This document shows, one piece after another, positions 16,147-24,016 of a stretch of 43,030 nt of DNA. Under the pieces are notes generated by a model that saw nothing but the letters and a program-made list of their open reading frames with translations, was not told the origin of the DNA and ran no database searches. The position numbers were made by a program, and so were the translations under genes. The stretch comes from an uncultured Verrucomicrobiales bacterium. Its GTDB lineage: Bacteria > Verrucomicrobiota > Verrucomicrobiia > Verrucomicrobiales > Akkermansiaceae. Location: assembly GCA_905478925.1 (NCBI GenBank), contig CAJQKQ010000087.1:1-43030 (forward strand), given 5' to 3'. Position 1 is the stretch's first letter; each line of letters begins with the position of its first letter.

Positions 16147-16244
16147 GATTGACCCTACCTTGCGTGTTGTATTCGCGCTCCGCGCGGCAAAACCCATCCT
16201 CATTAAAAATCTACCGGCCCGCTCACCCCAGCGGAAGTGAGATC
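16147..16244 (+). repeat. Border repeat copy 2 of the accessory insert
   Basis: The 15916-16378 gap has no recognisable gene. It contains an exact 18-bp copy (16147-16164) of GATTGACCCTACCTTGCG, also found at 13943-13960 in the same orientation. Then, at 16203-16244, a segment reads TTAAAAATCT, GGCCCGCTCACC and CGGAAGTGAGATC; this is the inverted counterpart of 13882-13925. The segment between the two copies is therefore bracketed by related repeats in mirror orientation. A T-rich, weakly structured stretch (15985-16030) has no assigned role. The last 80 bases before the DUF1552 gene are AT-rich and probably hold its promoter. Confidence 0.7.
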
Positions 16245-16378
16245 CCGGAACACCAGCTCTGCGACTTCAAGCCTTCGCAAGCAACCAGGCTCCTATCCCC
16301 AAAATCCACCGATAATAATCACACCCGCCCACACCTCGCAGATTGTAATTTTCGTAATAAACACTACGTATTCCTGCA

Positions 16379-17740
16379 ATGAGCGCACAACTCACATCCC
16401 GCCGCGGTTTCCTGCGCGGATTTGGCGCGGCGGTTTCACTGCCTGCGCTGGAAGCCTTCCGCCCCCTGATGGCGGCCTCCACAACGGCTCGCGCGGTCGG
16501 AACCACTGCCAGCGGCGCGCCCTTGCGGATGGCCTACCTCTACATCCCCAACGGGGTGAACGTAGAGAAATGGCGACCCACCGGAACCGCTAGCAGCTAC
16601 AAGATGGGCGAGTCCTTCGGGGAGATGGAGAAACACCGGAAGGATTTTCAAATCTTCACCGGATTCGAGCAAAAGAACGCCACAGCAGGCGGAGACGGTG
16701 CCGGCGACCACGCGCGGGGAACCGCCGCTTTCCTGACCAGCGCTCGCCCACGCAAGACCGCCGGATCCGACATCCAGCTCGGCATCTCGGCAGATCAGGT
16801 AGCGGCGAACGCCGTCGCCGCAGAAACCCGCCTGGCATCGCTCGAGCTGTCCACTGACGGTGTCCGGAAATCCGGCAAGTGCGATTCCGGCTACTCCTGC
16901 GCTTACCAGTTCAATCTCTCATGGCGCTCCGAGAACCAGCCAATGACCCCGGAGGCCAACCCCCGCGCGGTCTTCGAACGCCTGTTCGGAGCCGGATCAT
17001 CTGGCGAGCGCGAGAAATCCCTCGGCTCGCGGCTCGCCTCGAAGAAGTCGGTGCTCGATTTCATCGCAAACGACGCCAAGGCGCTGCACCGCCACCTCGG
17101 CCGCACCGACCGGCAGAAGATGGACGAATACCTCACCGGCGTCCGCGAGATCGAGAAACAGATCGAGAAGGCCGAAGCCCTCGGCATCCCGGTCGATCCA
17201 GGCGTCCCCGCGCCGCAAGGCAAGCCGGATTCATACAAGGATCATCTCAGGATGATGTTCGACATGATGGTGCTCGCCTTCAAAACCGATTCCACCCGGG
17301 TCTCCTCCTTCCTGATGGCTCACGACGGCTCGAACCGCTCCTTCGGTGACATCGGCGTCAACGACGGCCACCACAACATCTCTCACCACAAGGGTAACGA
17401 GGACAACCTCAAGAAGATCGCGAAGATCGACGAATTCTACCTCGAGCAGCTCTCCTACTTTCTTGAGAAAATGAAGACCACAGAAGATGTGGACGGGAAA
17501 TCCCTGCTGCACAACTCGATGATCGTTTACGGCGGCTGTATTTCCGATGGCAACCGCCACAATCACAACGACCTGCCCATCATACTCGCCGGCCACGGTG
17601 GCGGCGCCCTCAAGCCCGGCCGCCACGTCGATCTCGGCGAGGACGTGCCGCTTGCAAACCTCTACCTGCGCATGCTCGATGAATTCGGCGCGAAGCAAAA
17701 ACGCTTCGGCGACTCCACCGGCAGCCTCCGCAAGGTCTGA
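16379..17740 (+). CDS. DUF1552 family Tat-exported protein
   Basis: A 453-residue protein of the DUF1552 family, nearly always encoded beside DUF1592 cytochrome-like genes in Planctomycetota, Verrucomicrobiota and Acidobacteriota. It begins with a twin-arginine signal, SRRGFLRGFGAAVSLPALEA, so it is exported folded. Typical stretches are LRMAYLYIPNGVNVEKWRP, QIFTGFEQKNA, GAGDHARGTAAFLTSARPRK and MIVYGGCISDGNRHNHNDLP. The last recalls the metal site of the alkaline phosphatase/sulfatase-like DUF1501 proteins. The biochemical function is not established. The partner DUF1592 gene ends 2.6 kb upstream, beyond an accessory segment. Confidence 0.93.
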   Translation: MSAQLTSRRGFLRGFGAAVSLPALEAFRPLMAASTTARAVGTTASGAPLRMAYLYIPNGVNVEKWRPTGTASSYKMGESFGEMEKHRKDFQIFTGFEQKNATAGGDGAGDHARGTAAFLTSARPRKTAGSDIQLGISADQVAANAVAAETRLASLELSTDGVRKSGKCDSGYSCAYQFNLSWRSENQPMTPEANPRAVFERLFGAGSSGEREKSLGSRLASKKSVLDFIANDAKALHRHLGRTDRQKMDEYLTGVREIEKQIEKAEALGIPVDPGVPAPQGKPDSYKDHLRMMFDMMVLAFKTDSTRVSSFLMAHDGSNRSFGDIGVNDGHHNISHHKGNEDNLKKIAKIDEFYLEQLSYFLEKMKTTEDVDGKSLLHNSMIVYGGCISDGNRHNHNDLPIILAGHGGGALKPGRHVDLGEDVPLANLYLRMLDEFGAKQKRFGDSTGSLRKV

Positions 17741-17808
17741 TACGGAGCGGGACTTTCAAGACGCTTTCTGTCGGCGATCTCATTCCGACGGACACAAAAG
17801 ATCAAGAA

Positions 17809-17834
17809 AGCGGCTTGAAAAGCCACGCTCCATA
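17809..17834 (+). repeat. Short hairpin repeat, copy 1 (GCGGCTT..AAAGCCACGCTCC)
   Basis: AGCGGCTT-GA-AAAGCCACGCTCCATA matches 23964-23989 at 24 of 26 positions. The arms AGCGGCTT and AAGCC(A)CGCT pair with one bulged base, so each copy can form a small hairpin. This copy lies after the DUF1552 stop and just before the desaturase promoter. It is probably one of a dispersed intergenic repeat family. Confidence 0.6.
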
Positions 17835-17869
17835 GCAATTTATGCGCAGTTTTCCAAAAAAAACGCCCC

Positions 17870-17898
17870 TTGCAAGCACGAACCTGCCGGACTATAAA
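17870..17898 (+). promoter_or_regulatory. Sigma-70-type promoter for the desaturase
   Basis: TTGCAA (17870-17875) and TATAAA (17893-17898) are separated by exactly 17 bases, matching the vegetative consensus at 4 and 5 of 6 positions. Transcription would begin near 17905. This places the in-frame ATG at 17842 upstream of the transcript and supports 17971 as the real start codon. Confidence 0.55.
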
Positions 17899-17970
17899 CC
17901 TGCACCCCTTCTTGAGCGCCTGCGTCCCCTGACGCGACCCACGGGGCTATCCCAGCAACCCAACCATCTC

Positions 17971-19092
17971 ATGTTACGTATACCCTTCGAACGCGTGAAC
18001 TGGATCACCTCCAGCTTCCTCATAGGCACCGCCCTGATCGCCCTCATCGGTGCTCCGATCTACCTGTTCCACCACGGCCTCGACTGGTTCCAGTTCGGCA
18101 TGTTCTTCTTCTACCTCTGCGCGACGATGATGAGCATCACCGTCGGCTACCACAGGCTTTTCTCCCACATCTCCTTCAAGGCCAAGAAAGTCGTGAAGCT
18201 CTTCACTCTCATCTTCGGTGCCTGCGCATTTGAAAACTCCTGCCTGAACTGGTCCTCCGACCACCGCCGCCACCACAAGCACGTCGATCACGACGAGGAT
18301 CCTTACGACATTTCCAAGGGCTTCTTCTGGGCGCACATCGGCTGGTTGCTCTTCAAGCTCGATCCCTCACCGCCGATGGACAACGTCGCTGACCTCCGCA
18401 AGGACAAGCTGGTCATGTGGCAGCACAAAAACACCCATTGGATCGGCCTCATTGTTGGTCTCATTCTTCCCGCCGCCCTTGGCTATGGCTACAATGCGAT
18501 GATGGGCCTGAATGCCATGACAGGTGCTCTCGGAGGCTTCCTCATCGCCGGCGTCACCCGCATCGTCATCGCCCAGCACTGCACCTTCTTCATCAACTCC
18601 CTGTGCCACACCGTCGGCACCCGGCCCTACTCGACCAGCCACTCCGCCCGCGACAGCGCGGTCATGGCCTTCCTCACCTTTGGCGAGGGCTACCACAACT
18701 ATCACCACGAATTCCAGCACGACTACCGCAACGGCGTGAAGTCATGGCAGTGGGATCCATCGAAATGGACGATCTGGACTCTCTCCAAGCTCGGCCTTGT
18801 CGAAGGCCTCCGCCGCGTGCCCGATGGCAAGATCCTGCTTGCAGAAATGGGGCAAGCCCGCCGCCAAGCAGAGGAGAAGATCAGTGAAATCCAGGCGACC
18901 CCCGGCTACTGCCAGCGCACGGCGGAAATGCTCACCCAGGTTTCCGAAAAACTCACCGCGAACTACCACGAAGTTGAGCAGGCGGTCGCGGATCGCGTCC
19001 AGCTCTCCAAGGAAGCCCTGCAGAACTGGCAGAACGAGACCCGCGCCCTGATGCGACAGCTCTCGCAGATCGCCAAGCCAGCCATGGCCTGA
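17971..19092 (+). CDS. Acyl-CoA/acyl-lipid delta-9 fatty acid desaturase
   Basis: A membrane di-iron desaturase that introduces a cis double bond into saturated acyl chains, adjusting membrane fluidity. The 373-residue product has the three histidine boxes: HRLFSH (61-66), HRRHHKH (from about 98) and HNYHHEF. Hydrophobic segments lie in the first 90 residues and around 155-200. The body matches stearoyl-CoA-desaturase-like proteins (ITVGYHRLFSH, ENSCLNWSSDHRRHHKHVDH). A C-terminal extension of about 90 residues (EMGQARRQAEEKISEIQATP onward) is rich in helix-forming residues and may be a coiled coil. The frame also opens at 17842, but the promoter at 17870-17898 and the homology start favour 17971. 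A strong terminator follows. Confidence 0.93.
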   Translation: MLRIPFERVNWITSSFLIGTALIALIGAPIYLFHHGLDWFQFGMFFFYLCATMMSITVGYHRLFSHISFKAKKVVKLFTLIFGACAFENSCLNWSSDHRRHHKHVDHDEDPYDISKGFFWAHIGWLLFKLDPSPPMDNVADLRKDKLVMWQHKNTHWIGLIVGLILPAALGYGYNAMMGLNAMTGALGGFLIAGVTRIVIAQHCTFFINSLCHTVGTRPYSTSHSARDSAVMAFLTFGEGYHNYHHEFQHDYRNGVKSWQWDPSKWTIWTLSKLGLVEGLRRVPDGKILLAEMGQARRQAEEKISEIQATPGYCQRTAEMLTQVSEKLTANYHEVEQAVADRVQLSKEALQNWQNETRALMRQLSQIAKPAMA

Positions 19093-19141
19093 TAGTACCC
19101 GTGGAATAATCACGTATTCAGGATCGCTCTGAATTCACCTG

Positions 19142-19170
19142 AGAGAGGCAGAAATGCCTCTCTTTTTATT
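19142..19170 (+). terminator. Strong intrinsic terminator after the desaturase gene
   Basis: AGAGAGGCA (19142-19150), a GAAA tetraloop and TGCCTCTCT (19155-19163) form a perfect 9-bp stem whose last base starts the T-run TTTTTATTT. It lies about 50 bases after the desaturase stop. This is the clearest intrinsic terminator in the window. Confidence 0.9.
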
Positions 19171-19184
19171 TCCCACTTCCTCCC

Positions 19185-19440
19185 ATGCATGGCCTTGCGC
19201 CCGTTACCTTCCTACTTCTGGCATTGCTCCAGGCGCTCGCCGACGGACAAACAAATGCGTTATTCAGCTATGACTTGCCAACAGGAGGCCGGAAGCCTGC
19301 GAAGAGCGGCCGAAGCGGATAAGGATTTCGATTACATCATGGTTCCCGGCGCAAATCACGGGGTCGGTGATTCGTCGAAACACCTTCGCCGGATAGGTAT
19401 CGAGTTTTTCCAGGAACATCTGCAGCTCCCTGAATCATGA
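19185..19440 (+). pseudogene. Remnant of a secreted prolyl-oligopeptidase (S9)-like gene with internal deletion
   Basis: Two frames hold the two ends of what looks like one former gene. From the ATG at 19185 the frame gives a signal-peptide-like start, MHGLAPVTFLLLALLQALAD, and ends at TAA 19320-19322. The +1-shifted frame from about 19290 to TGA 19440 gives AAEADKDFDYIMVPGANHGV and HLRRIGIEFFQEHLQLPES. This resembles the C terminus of S9 peptidases (KDFDLLV.PGANHG, with the catalytic-type His, then RR..FF..HL). The body of about 600 residues is missing, so a large internal deletion is inferred. The stop overlaps the DinB-like gene start (ATGA). Confidence 0.55.
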
Positions 19441-19982
19441 TTCGATCATTCATCAAAATCTTCGTGCAAACGCACTTCAAGCTGAGCTCAGCCAAGCGTG
19501 TGGAAAAACAAACCCGGCGCTTGCTAAAAGAGTACCTCCGGCTCGCCCAGGGCCTCGATGAGATCTCGGGCAGCGAGCCGATCACGGTTCCGCCCATGTT
19601 TGGCATCGATGAGGACATGCGCGGCTGGACGTTTTTCATGATCCTCCGCCACAACACGATCGTGAACAACGCGATCTCCGCGAACATCCGGCGCCTAGCC
19701 TTGGGCGAATCCGCGCCTGCGAAAAAATTCGACCACAAGCACGATGTCATGCCCGCTGAGGACTGCGGCATCGAGCAGATCGCGATCTTCAAAGCCTCGG
19801 TGCTGTCACACCTCGAATCCATCCGCCCGCTCGGGGAACTGCGCGGCACGAAAACCAAGGATCATCCGCGTTTCGGCTCTTTCGACGCGCACAAGTGGAA
19901 CTGCATGTTCGCCTTCCATCTGAAAGTCCACCTCAGGCAGGCGATGTTCGTAAGGGAGAAGGCGCTGACTACGAGCTCCTAG
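19437..19982 (+). CDS. DinB-like family protein
   Basis: A 181-residue protein resembling the DinB/YfiT-like four-helix metal-binding superfamily. Visible traits are a helical body, GWTFFMILRHNTIVNNAISA with a central His, and a C-terminal helix HPRFGSFDAHKWNCMFAFHL followed by KVHLRQ, like the H..F..LDA..W..F...H..RH..Q pattern of the family. Members include thiol-dependent transferases and proteins of unknown role; the substrate here is unknown. The ATG overlaps the stop of the upstream peptidase remnant. It faces the MEKHLA gene across a repeat-containing spacer. Confidence 0.65.
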   Translation: MIRSFIKIFVQTHFKLSSAKRVEKQTRRLLKEYLRLAQGLDEISGSEPITVPPMFGIDEDMRGWTFFMILRHNTIVNNAISANIRRLALGESAPAKKFDHKHDVMPAEDCGIEQIAIFKASVLSHLESIRPLGELRGTKTKDHPRFGSFDAHKWNCMFAFHLKVHLRQAMFVREKALTTSS

Positions 19983-20040
19983 AGTCCTGTAAAGCCTAAG
20001 ATGGCGGATGGGGGCGGATGTGCTTGCGGGCTTTTGTTTG

Positions 20041-20144
20041 AAACGGAGAAAGCGGAGAGAAAACGGAGGAAGCGGAGAAGAATGTCTGTATTTCCAACTC
20101 CGTGACCGCCGTTTCTTCTCCGTTGCCTCCGTTGCCTCCGTTTT
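20041..20144. repeat. CGGAG-type inverted repeat between convergent genes
   Basis: The spacer after the DinB-like gene carries a plus-strand run of CGGAGAAAGCGGAGA and AACGGAGGAAGCGGAGAAG units (20041-20082). It is mirrored by TTCTTCTCCGTTGCCTCCG and a further TTGCCTCCGTTTT (20112-20144). The arms pair imperfectly into a long hairpin around TGTCTGTATTTCCAACTCCG. Such A/C-GGAGGnAnCGGAG strings recur between genes in related genomes (recalled, not searched). It may act as a bidirectional terminator for the convergent genes. Nothing else was seen in 19983-20219. Confidence 0.6.
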
Positions 20145-20219
20145 AAAATTGGCCGACTCAGGATCAAGCTCTCACCCTTACCGGTAAATTCTATCCGCCA
20201 GATTAAGGTTTTCAGGGCA

Positions 20220-20696
20220 CTAGCCATCCAGAGGCTCCCACTGCGAGAACGCCGCCGCCTGGCCGGTTCTGACGCCATTCGCATCACTTACGTTCCACAC
20301 AGTTGCATTGCGGATCACGAAACGCCGTCCGTCCGCCGCGATCCGCACGCCGGAATAGTCGTCAATGAAACCGTTCTCCGCCACGCGCCGCAATAGCTCC
20401 TTCCGCTCCGCGCGCTCGGGTGCCTCCGCCGTTTCCCGCGAAGGCGTGCCGACCAGCTTGCCCCAAACCATCGCGAAAAGTTCCTGCGCCGCGAGATTCC
20501 CGTAGGTCAGCAGGGGATCGTCCGCGCCATCGTGGGAAAGAAGAACGACAGGTGCCGCATAGGCCAGCCGCGCCACCTGGCTCACCGCTCCGCGTGGCGT
20601 GATGAGATGGCTGCCGGTCAGTTCATGGTGGCTCCGCAGCAGATCTGCCACATGCTCGGCCAGAAAGCCATTGCCCTCATCTGGTTCAGGAAACAT
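20220..20696 (-). CDS. MEKHLA domain protein
   Basis: A 158-residue protein consisting almost entirely of a MEKHLA domain, a PAS-like sensory module also found at the C terminus of plant HD-ZIP III factors. Matching segments are VVLLSHDGADDPLLTYGNLA, PSRETAEAPERAERKELLRR, ENGFIDDYSGVRIAADGRRF and VIRNATVWNV. Stand-alone bacterial MEKHLA proteins are of unknown function. It starts 3 bases after the end of the PilC/GspF-like gene and is probably the last gene of the GspE-GspF transcript. Whether it has a role in secretion or pilus function is not known. Confidence 0.85.
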   Translation of the reverse strand: MFPEPDEGNGFLAEHVADLLRSHHELTGSHLITPRGAVSQVARLAYAAPVVLLSHDGADDPLLTYGNLAAQELFAMVWGKLVGTPSRETAEAPERAERKELLRRVAENGFIDDYSGVRIAADGRRFVIRNATVWNVSDANGVRTGQAAAFSQWEPLDG

Positions 20697-20699
20697 AGC

Positions 20700-21980
20700 T
20701 CAGCCGCTGAGATTTGAGATCGTCTGGAAGATCGCGGTGATCATCAGGTAGGCGAAGGAGCCGATCAGCAGCGCCATCATGATCAGCACGCTCGGCATGA
20801 TCAGCGCCATCACCCGCTGCAGGTCCTTGTCGAGTTCCTTGTCATAGCGCTCGGCGGCACGCCGCAGCGACTGGTCGATTTTTCCCGTCTGCTCGCCCAC
20901 CGCGATCATATCGATCAGCAGGGGAGGGAAGGTTCCGCTGCGTATCATCGCCTTGGAAAAAGCCCGCCCGTCGCCGACCTGGTCGATCACGTTGTTCAGC
21001 TGGCCACGCAGGGAGAGATTCTGTGTCGCGTCGCGGGAAAGCTCCAACGCACGGAGCAATGGCAGGCCGTTGCCGACGAGGTTCGCCATCGTTTCGAGGA
21101 ACTGGACGTAGAATCTTGAGGAGATCACCGCACCGGCCATCGGCATGTTGAGCTTGATTTCATCCCACTTTGGCTTGTTCGCCTCGTTGTCCTTCCATGC
21201 CTTGAAAAACAGGAACCCGCCCACCAGCACGAGAAGGATCACGATCCACCAGCTGCTGAGAAAATCAGCAAAGCCCATCATCATCGCGATTGCGAAGGGA
21301 ATTTTCCCGCCGGGAGTGCTCTTGATCAGCTCCGTGAGTTGCGGGATCAGGGTGGTGACGAAAACCACGCCGACGCCCAGCCCGACGAGGATCAGAAACG
21401 CCGGATAGATCATCGCGATGATCAGCCGGCTCTGCAGCTCGGCGAGCGTTTTGAGATAATGCGCCTGGCGTTTCAGGATCGTATCGAGCGCACCCGAGGC
21501 CTCACCCGCCGCCGCAAGAGAGCAATACAGCGGGCCGAAGCTGGGGCTGACTTTCTTGAGGGCGACAGAGAAATTCACTCCGTCTCGGACGATCGTTCGG
21601 ATGCGCTGGGAAACCGCTTTGAGGCTGCCGAGCTCCTGGCGGTTCTCCATCGACTTCAGCGCCGGTTCCAGCTGCAGGCCGGCTCCGAGCATGTCGGAAA
21701 GCTCCTCGGTGAAAAGGATCACCTCCGCCCGCTTTAGCTTCAGCGGCCCGTCCGGCAGCTCGTCTTCCTTGTCGGTCGATTTCTCTTTTCTACGCGGAGC
21801 CGAAGTCTTGTTTTTCTTCGCTGACTTCGCCGGAACCGCCTTTGACGATTCCTTGAGGTTCACCGGCTGCAAGCCCCGCTTGTCCAGCGCGCGCAGCGCC
21901 TCCGGCCGATCCGAAGCCTCGATCTCACCGGTCGCGACGGTGCCGTTCGTGGAAAGCGCTTTGTAGGAAAAAAGGGGCAT
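20700..21980 (-). CDS. Type II secretion / type IV pilus inner-membrane platform protein
   Basis: A GspF/PilC family platform protein that couples the assembly ATPase to pseudopilin or pilin extrusion. The 426 residues begin with the family N terminus (MPLFSYKALSTNGTVATGEI, EALRALDKRGLQPVNL). Two GspF domains follow, containing FTEELSDMLGAGLQLEPAL, LAAAGEASGALDTILKR and, in the second half, FLETMANLVGNGLPLLRALE and MIAVGEQTGKIDQSLRRAAE. Three hydrophobic stretches lie near 190-225, 240-265 and 395-420. An unusual lysine-rich linker (KSAKKNKTSAPRRKEKS) lies between the N-terminal part and the first domain. It is 26 bases downstream of the ATPase gene. No pilin or secretin gene is in this window. 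Confidence 0.93.
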   Translation of the reverse strand: MPLFSYKALSTNGTVATGEIEASDRPEALRALDKRGLQPVNLKESSKAVPAKSAKKNKTSAPRRKEKSTDKEDELPDGPLKLKRAEVILFTEELSDMLGAGLQLEPALKSMENRQELGSLKAVSQRIRTIVRDGVNFSVALKKVSPSFGPLYCSLAAAGEASGALDTILKRQAHYLKTLAELQSRLIIAMIYPAFLILVGLGVGVVFVTTLIPQLTELIKSTPGGKIPFAIAMMMGFADFLSSWWIVILLVLVGGFLFFKAWKDNEANKPKWDEIKLNMPMAGAVISSRFYVQFLETMANLVGNGLPLLRALELSRDATQNLSLRGQLNNVIDQVGDGRAFSKAMIRSGTFPPLLIDMIAVGEQTGKIDQSLRRAAERYDKELDKDLQRVMALIMPSVLIMMALLIGSFAYLMITAIFQTISNLSG

Positions 21981-22006
21981 TCGCTCAAATCGTTCGGTAT
22001 TACCGT

Positions 22007-23782
22007 TTAGTCCGCCCCGCCGATGTCCGAGGAGGTGACGGAGATGACCTCTTCGATCGTGGTTTCACCCTGCATGACCTTATGCCAGCCGTAGGTGCGC
22101 ATCGGAATGTAGCCGTCGCGGTGCGCCTGGGCTTTCATTTCCGCAATCGGGCGGGAGTGGGCGATCAGCTCCTGCATCTTCTGGCCGAGGATGACAACCT
22201 CGTAGATCGCGAGCCGTCCGGAGAAGCCTGTCATGCGGCAGCGGTCGCAGCCCTTCGGCGAGAAGATTTTACCCTCGATGTCCTGCGGAATTTCCAGATC
22301 GATGATGTCCTGGCTGGAAATCTCGCGCGGCACCTTGCAATGCGGGCAGAGGCGGCGGACGAGGCGCTGGGCAAGGAAAGCACGGACGGCGGCGGAAACG
22401 AGAAAGGGCTCCACGCCCATATCGACGAGCCGTGAGATACCGCCCATCGCATCGTTCGTATGGAGGGTGGAAAATACCAAGTGGCCCGTAAGTGAGGCGC
22501 GGATCGCGATCTCGGCGGTTTCAAGGTCGCGGATCTCCCCGATCATGACGATGTTCGGGTCGGCGCGAAGGATAGAGCGGAGGGCGGTGGCGAAAGTCAG
22601 TCCGATCTCGGATTTCACCGCGATCTGCATTACGCCGGAGAGCTTGTTCTCCACCGGATCCTCAACCGTGACGATACGCTGATCCGGGCTGTTGACCTCA
22701 CTGAGGAAGGAATAGAGGCTCGTCGATTTTCCCGATCCAGTCGGTCCTGTGATCAGGATGATACCATTGGGCAGGTGCAGCAGGCTCTCAATCTTCTGCT
22801 GCACGAAGGGTTCCATTTGCAGCTTCGCGAGGTTGAATTTCTCTTGGTTGAGGAGACGCAGGGAAACGCTCTCGCCCTCCACGGTCGGCACGGTGGCGAC
22901 CCGGACGTCGATGGTTGCACCTTCGAACTGGAGGTTGATCCGGCCGTCCTGCGGCACCCGACGCTCGGCGATGTCGAGCCGCGCCATGATCTTCAAACGC
23001 GCGATCACCGAGCTCTGCAGCGCCTTGATATTTTCCGGGACGGCGATTTCCAGGAGACGTCCGTCGACCCGGTAGCGGATGCGGAGATTGTTCGCCAACG
23101 GCTCGACGTGGATGTCGGTCGCGCGCTGGTCGAGGGCTTCGCGGATGATCTGATTGACGAATTTGACCACACTGGCCTCTTCGTCCTCGTCCTCGTCGAT
23201 GACGTTCGCCTCGTCCTCAGAATCGGAGAGCTGGTCATAATCGAGATCCCGGCCTTCTAGGATTTGCTCAAAGGTATCGGCGCCGACCCCGTAGAGCCTG
23301 CGCAGCGCCTCGTGGATGCGTTTTCGCGAAGCCATGCACCACTCGAAGGGGATTTCCAGCTCTTGCGCGGCCGCCTGGTGGGCGATGAGGTTGAAGGGGT
23401 CGAAGGTCGCCAGCAGGAGCTTCCGTTCGTCGCCCTCACCCTCGATGGCAACTGGCAGGAGCCTGTGGCGGAGGGCGATCTGCGGACCGCAGACCTCGCG
23501 AAGTGGCGTCGTATTCTCCTCCATCGGGATGCTCGCCAGCCATGGCAGGTCGAGATCGTGCGCGAGTTCGCGGAGATAGCTTTCCTCATCCACGATCGCC
23601 GCATCCAGCAGGTCGTCGATCGGCGAGCGCTGGCGCTGTGCTGCATCCTTAAGCAGCTCGCTGACCGCAGGCATGTCTTCGCAGCCGGATCTTCGGGCGG
23701 GTTCGAGTAAGAGTTGGGTCATCCGTTCGCGGGCAGTCTCATCTGAAATGCCCGCCGCATGCAACCTTGTCAGTGAAATCAC
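22007..23782 (-). CDS. GspE/PilB-type assembly ATPase
   Basis: A cytoplasmic hexameric ATPase that powers type II secretion or type IV pilus assembly. The 591-residue product has an N-terminal T2SSE/MshEN-like region (RQRSPIDDLLDAAIVDEESY), an acidic stretch at 184-203, the N2 domain (SVVKFVNQIIREALDQRATD, IHVEP), Walker A GPTGSGKS at 346-353, the Asp box near TVEDPVE, Walker B IVMIGEIRDLETAEIA and the His box LVFSTLHTNDA. The tetracysteine zinc motif is CPHC...CDRC, as in PilB and GspE. Translation starts at a GTG codon (23780-23782). The genes downstream are the platform protein and a MEKHLA protein. The choice between a pilus and a secretion system cannot be made here. Confidence 0.95.
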   Translation of the reverse strand: MISLTRLHAAGISDETARERMTQLLLEPARRSGCEDMPAVSELLKDAAQRQRSPIDDLLDAAIVDEESYLRELAHDLDLPWLASIPMEENTTPLREVCGPQIALRHRLLPVAIEGEGDERKLLLATFDPFNLIAHQAAAQELEIPFEWCMASRKRIHEALRRLYGVGADTFEQILEGRDLDYDQLSDSEDEANVIDEDEDEEASVVKFVNQIIREALDQRATDIHVEPLANNLRIRYRVDGRLLEIAVPENIKALQSSVIARLKIMARLDIAERRVPQDGRINLQFEGATIDVRVATVPTVEGESVSLRLLNQEKFNLAKLQMEPFVQQKIESLLHLPNGIILITGPTGSGKSTSLYSFLSEVNSPDQRIVTVEDPVENKLSGVMQIAVKSEIGLTFATALRSILRADPNIVMIGEIRDLETAEIAIRASLTGHLVFSTLHTNDAMGGISRLVDMGVEPFLVSAAVRAFLAQRLVRRLCPHCKVPREISSQDIIDLEIPQDIEGKIFSPKGCDRCRMTGFSGRLAIYEVVILGQKMQELIAHSRPIAEMKAQAHRDGYIPMRTYGWHKVMQGETTIEEVISVTSSDIGGAD

Positions 23783-23963
23783 TCCCGCTGCATGGCGTTG
23801 TTTCCATCTCGAATGACGGCGTACAAATTGGCTGAATACTTTTAACTCGCCGAAATCGTGGGGCGGTTGACGGCCGGATGCGTGGCTTGATACCGCGAGG
23901 GATTGTGGAATGTTGATTTCCGAGGTAAACAGGACAGTTCAGAGAACCGACGGAGCCAACCCA

Positions 23964-23989
23964 AGCGGCTTACAAAGCCACGCTCCATA
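23964..23989. repeat. Short hairpin repeat, copy 2 (GCGGCTT..AAAGCCACGCTCC)
   Basis: This is the second copy of the 26-bp repeat at 17809-17834, in the 234-base gap between the ATPase gene and the OmpA-family gene. On the minus strand it follows a small hairpin CTGCC-AGCC-GGCAG (about 23993-24006) just after the OmpA-family stop, so it may contribute to transcript ending. No gene was seen in this gap. Confidence 0.6.
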
Positions 23990-24016
23990 TTTCTGCCGGC
24001 TGGCAGCACGCCACTC

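Noticed and set aside
20041..20144. Tandem CGGAG units considered as a CRISPR-like array
   Set aside because: The units are short and unevenly spaced, no spacers of constant length are present, and no cas gene is in the window.
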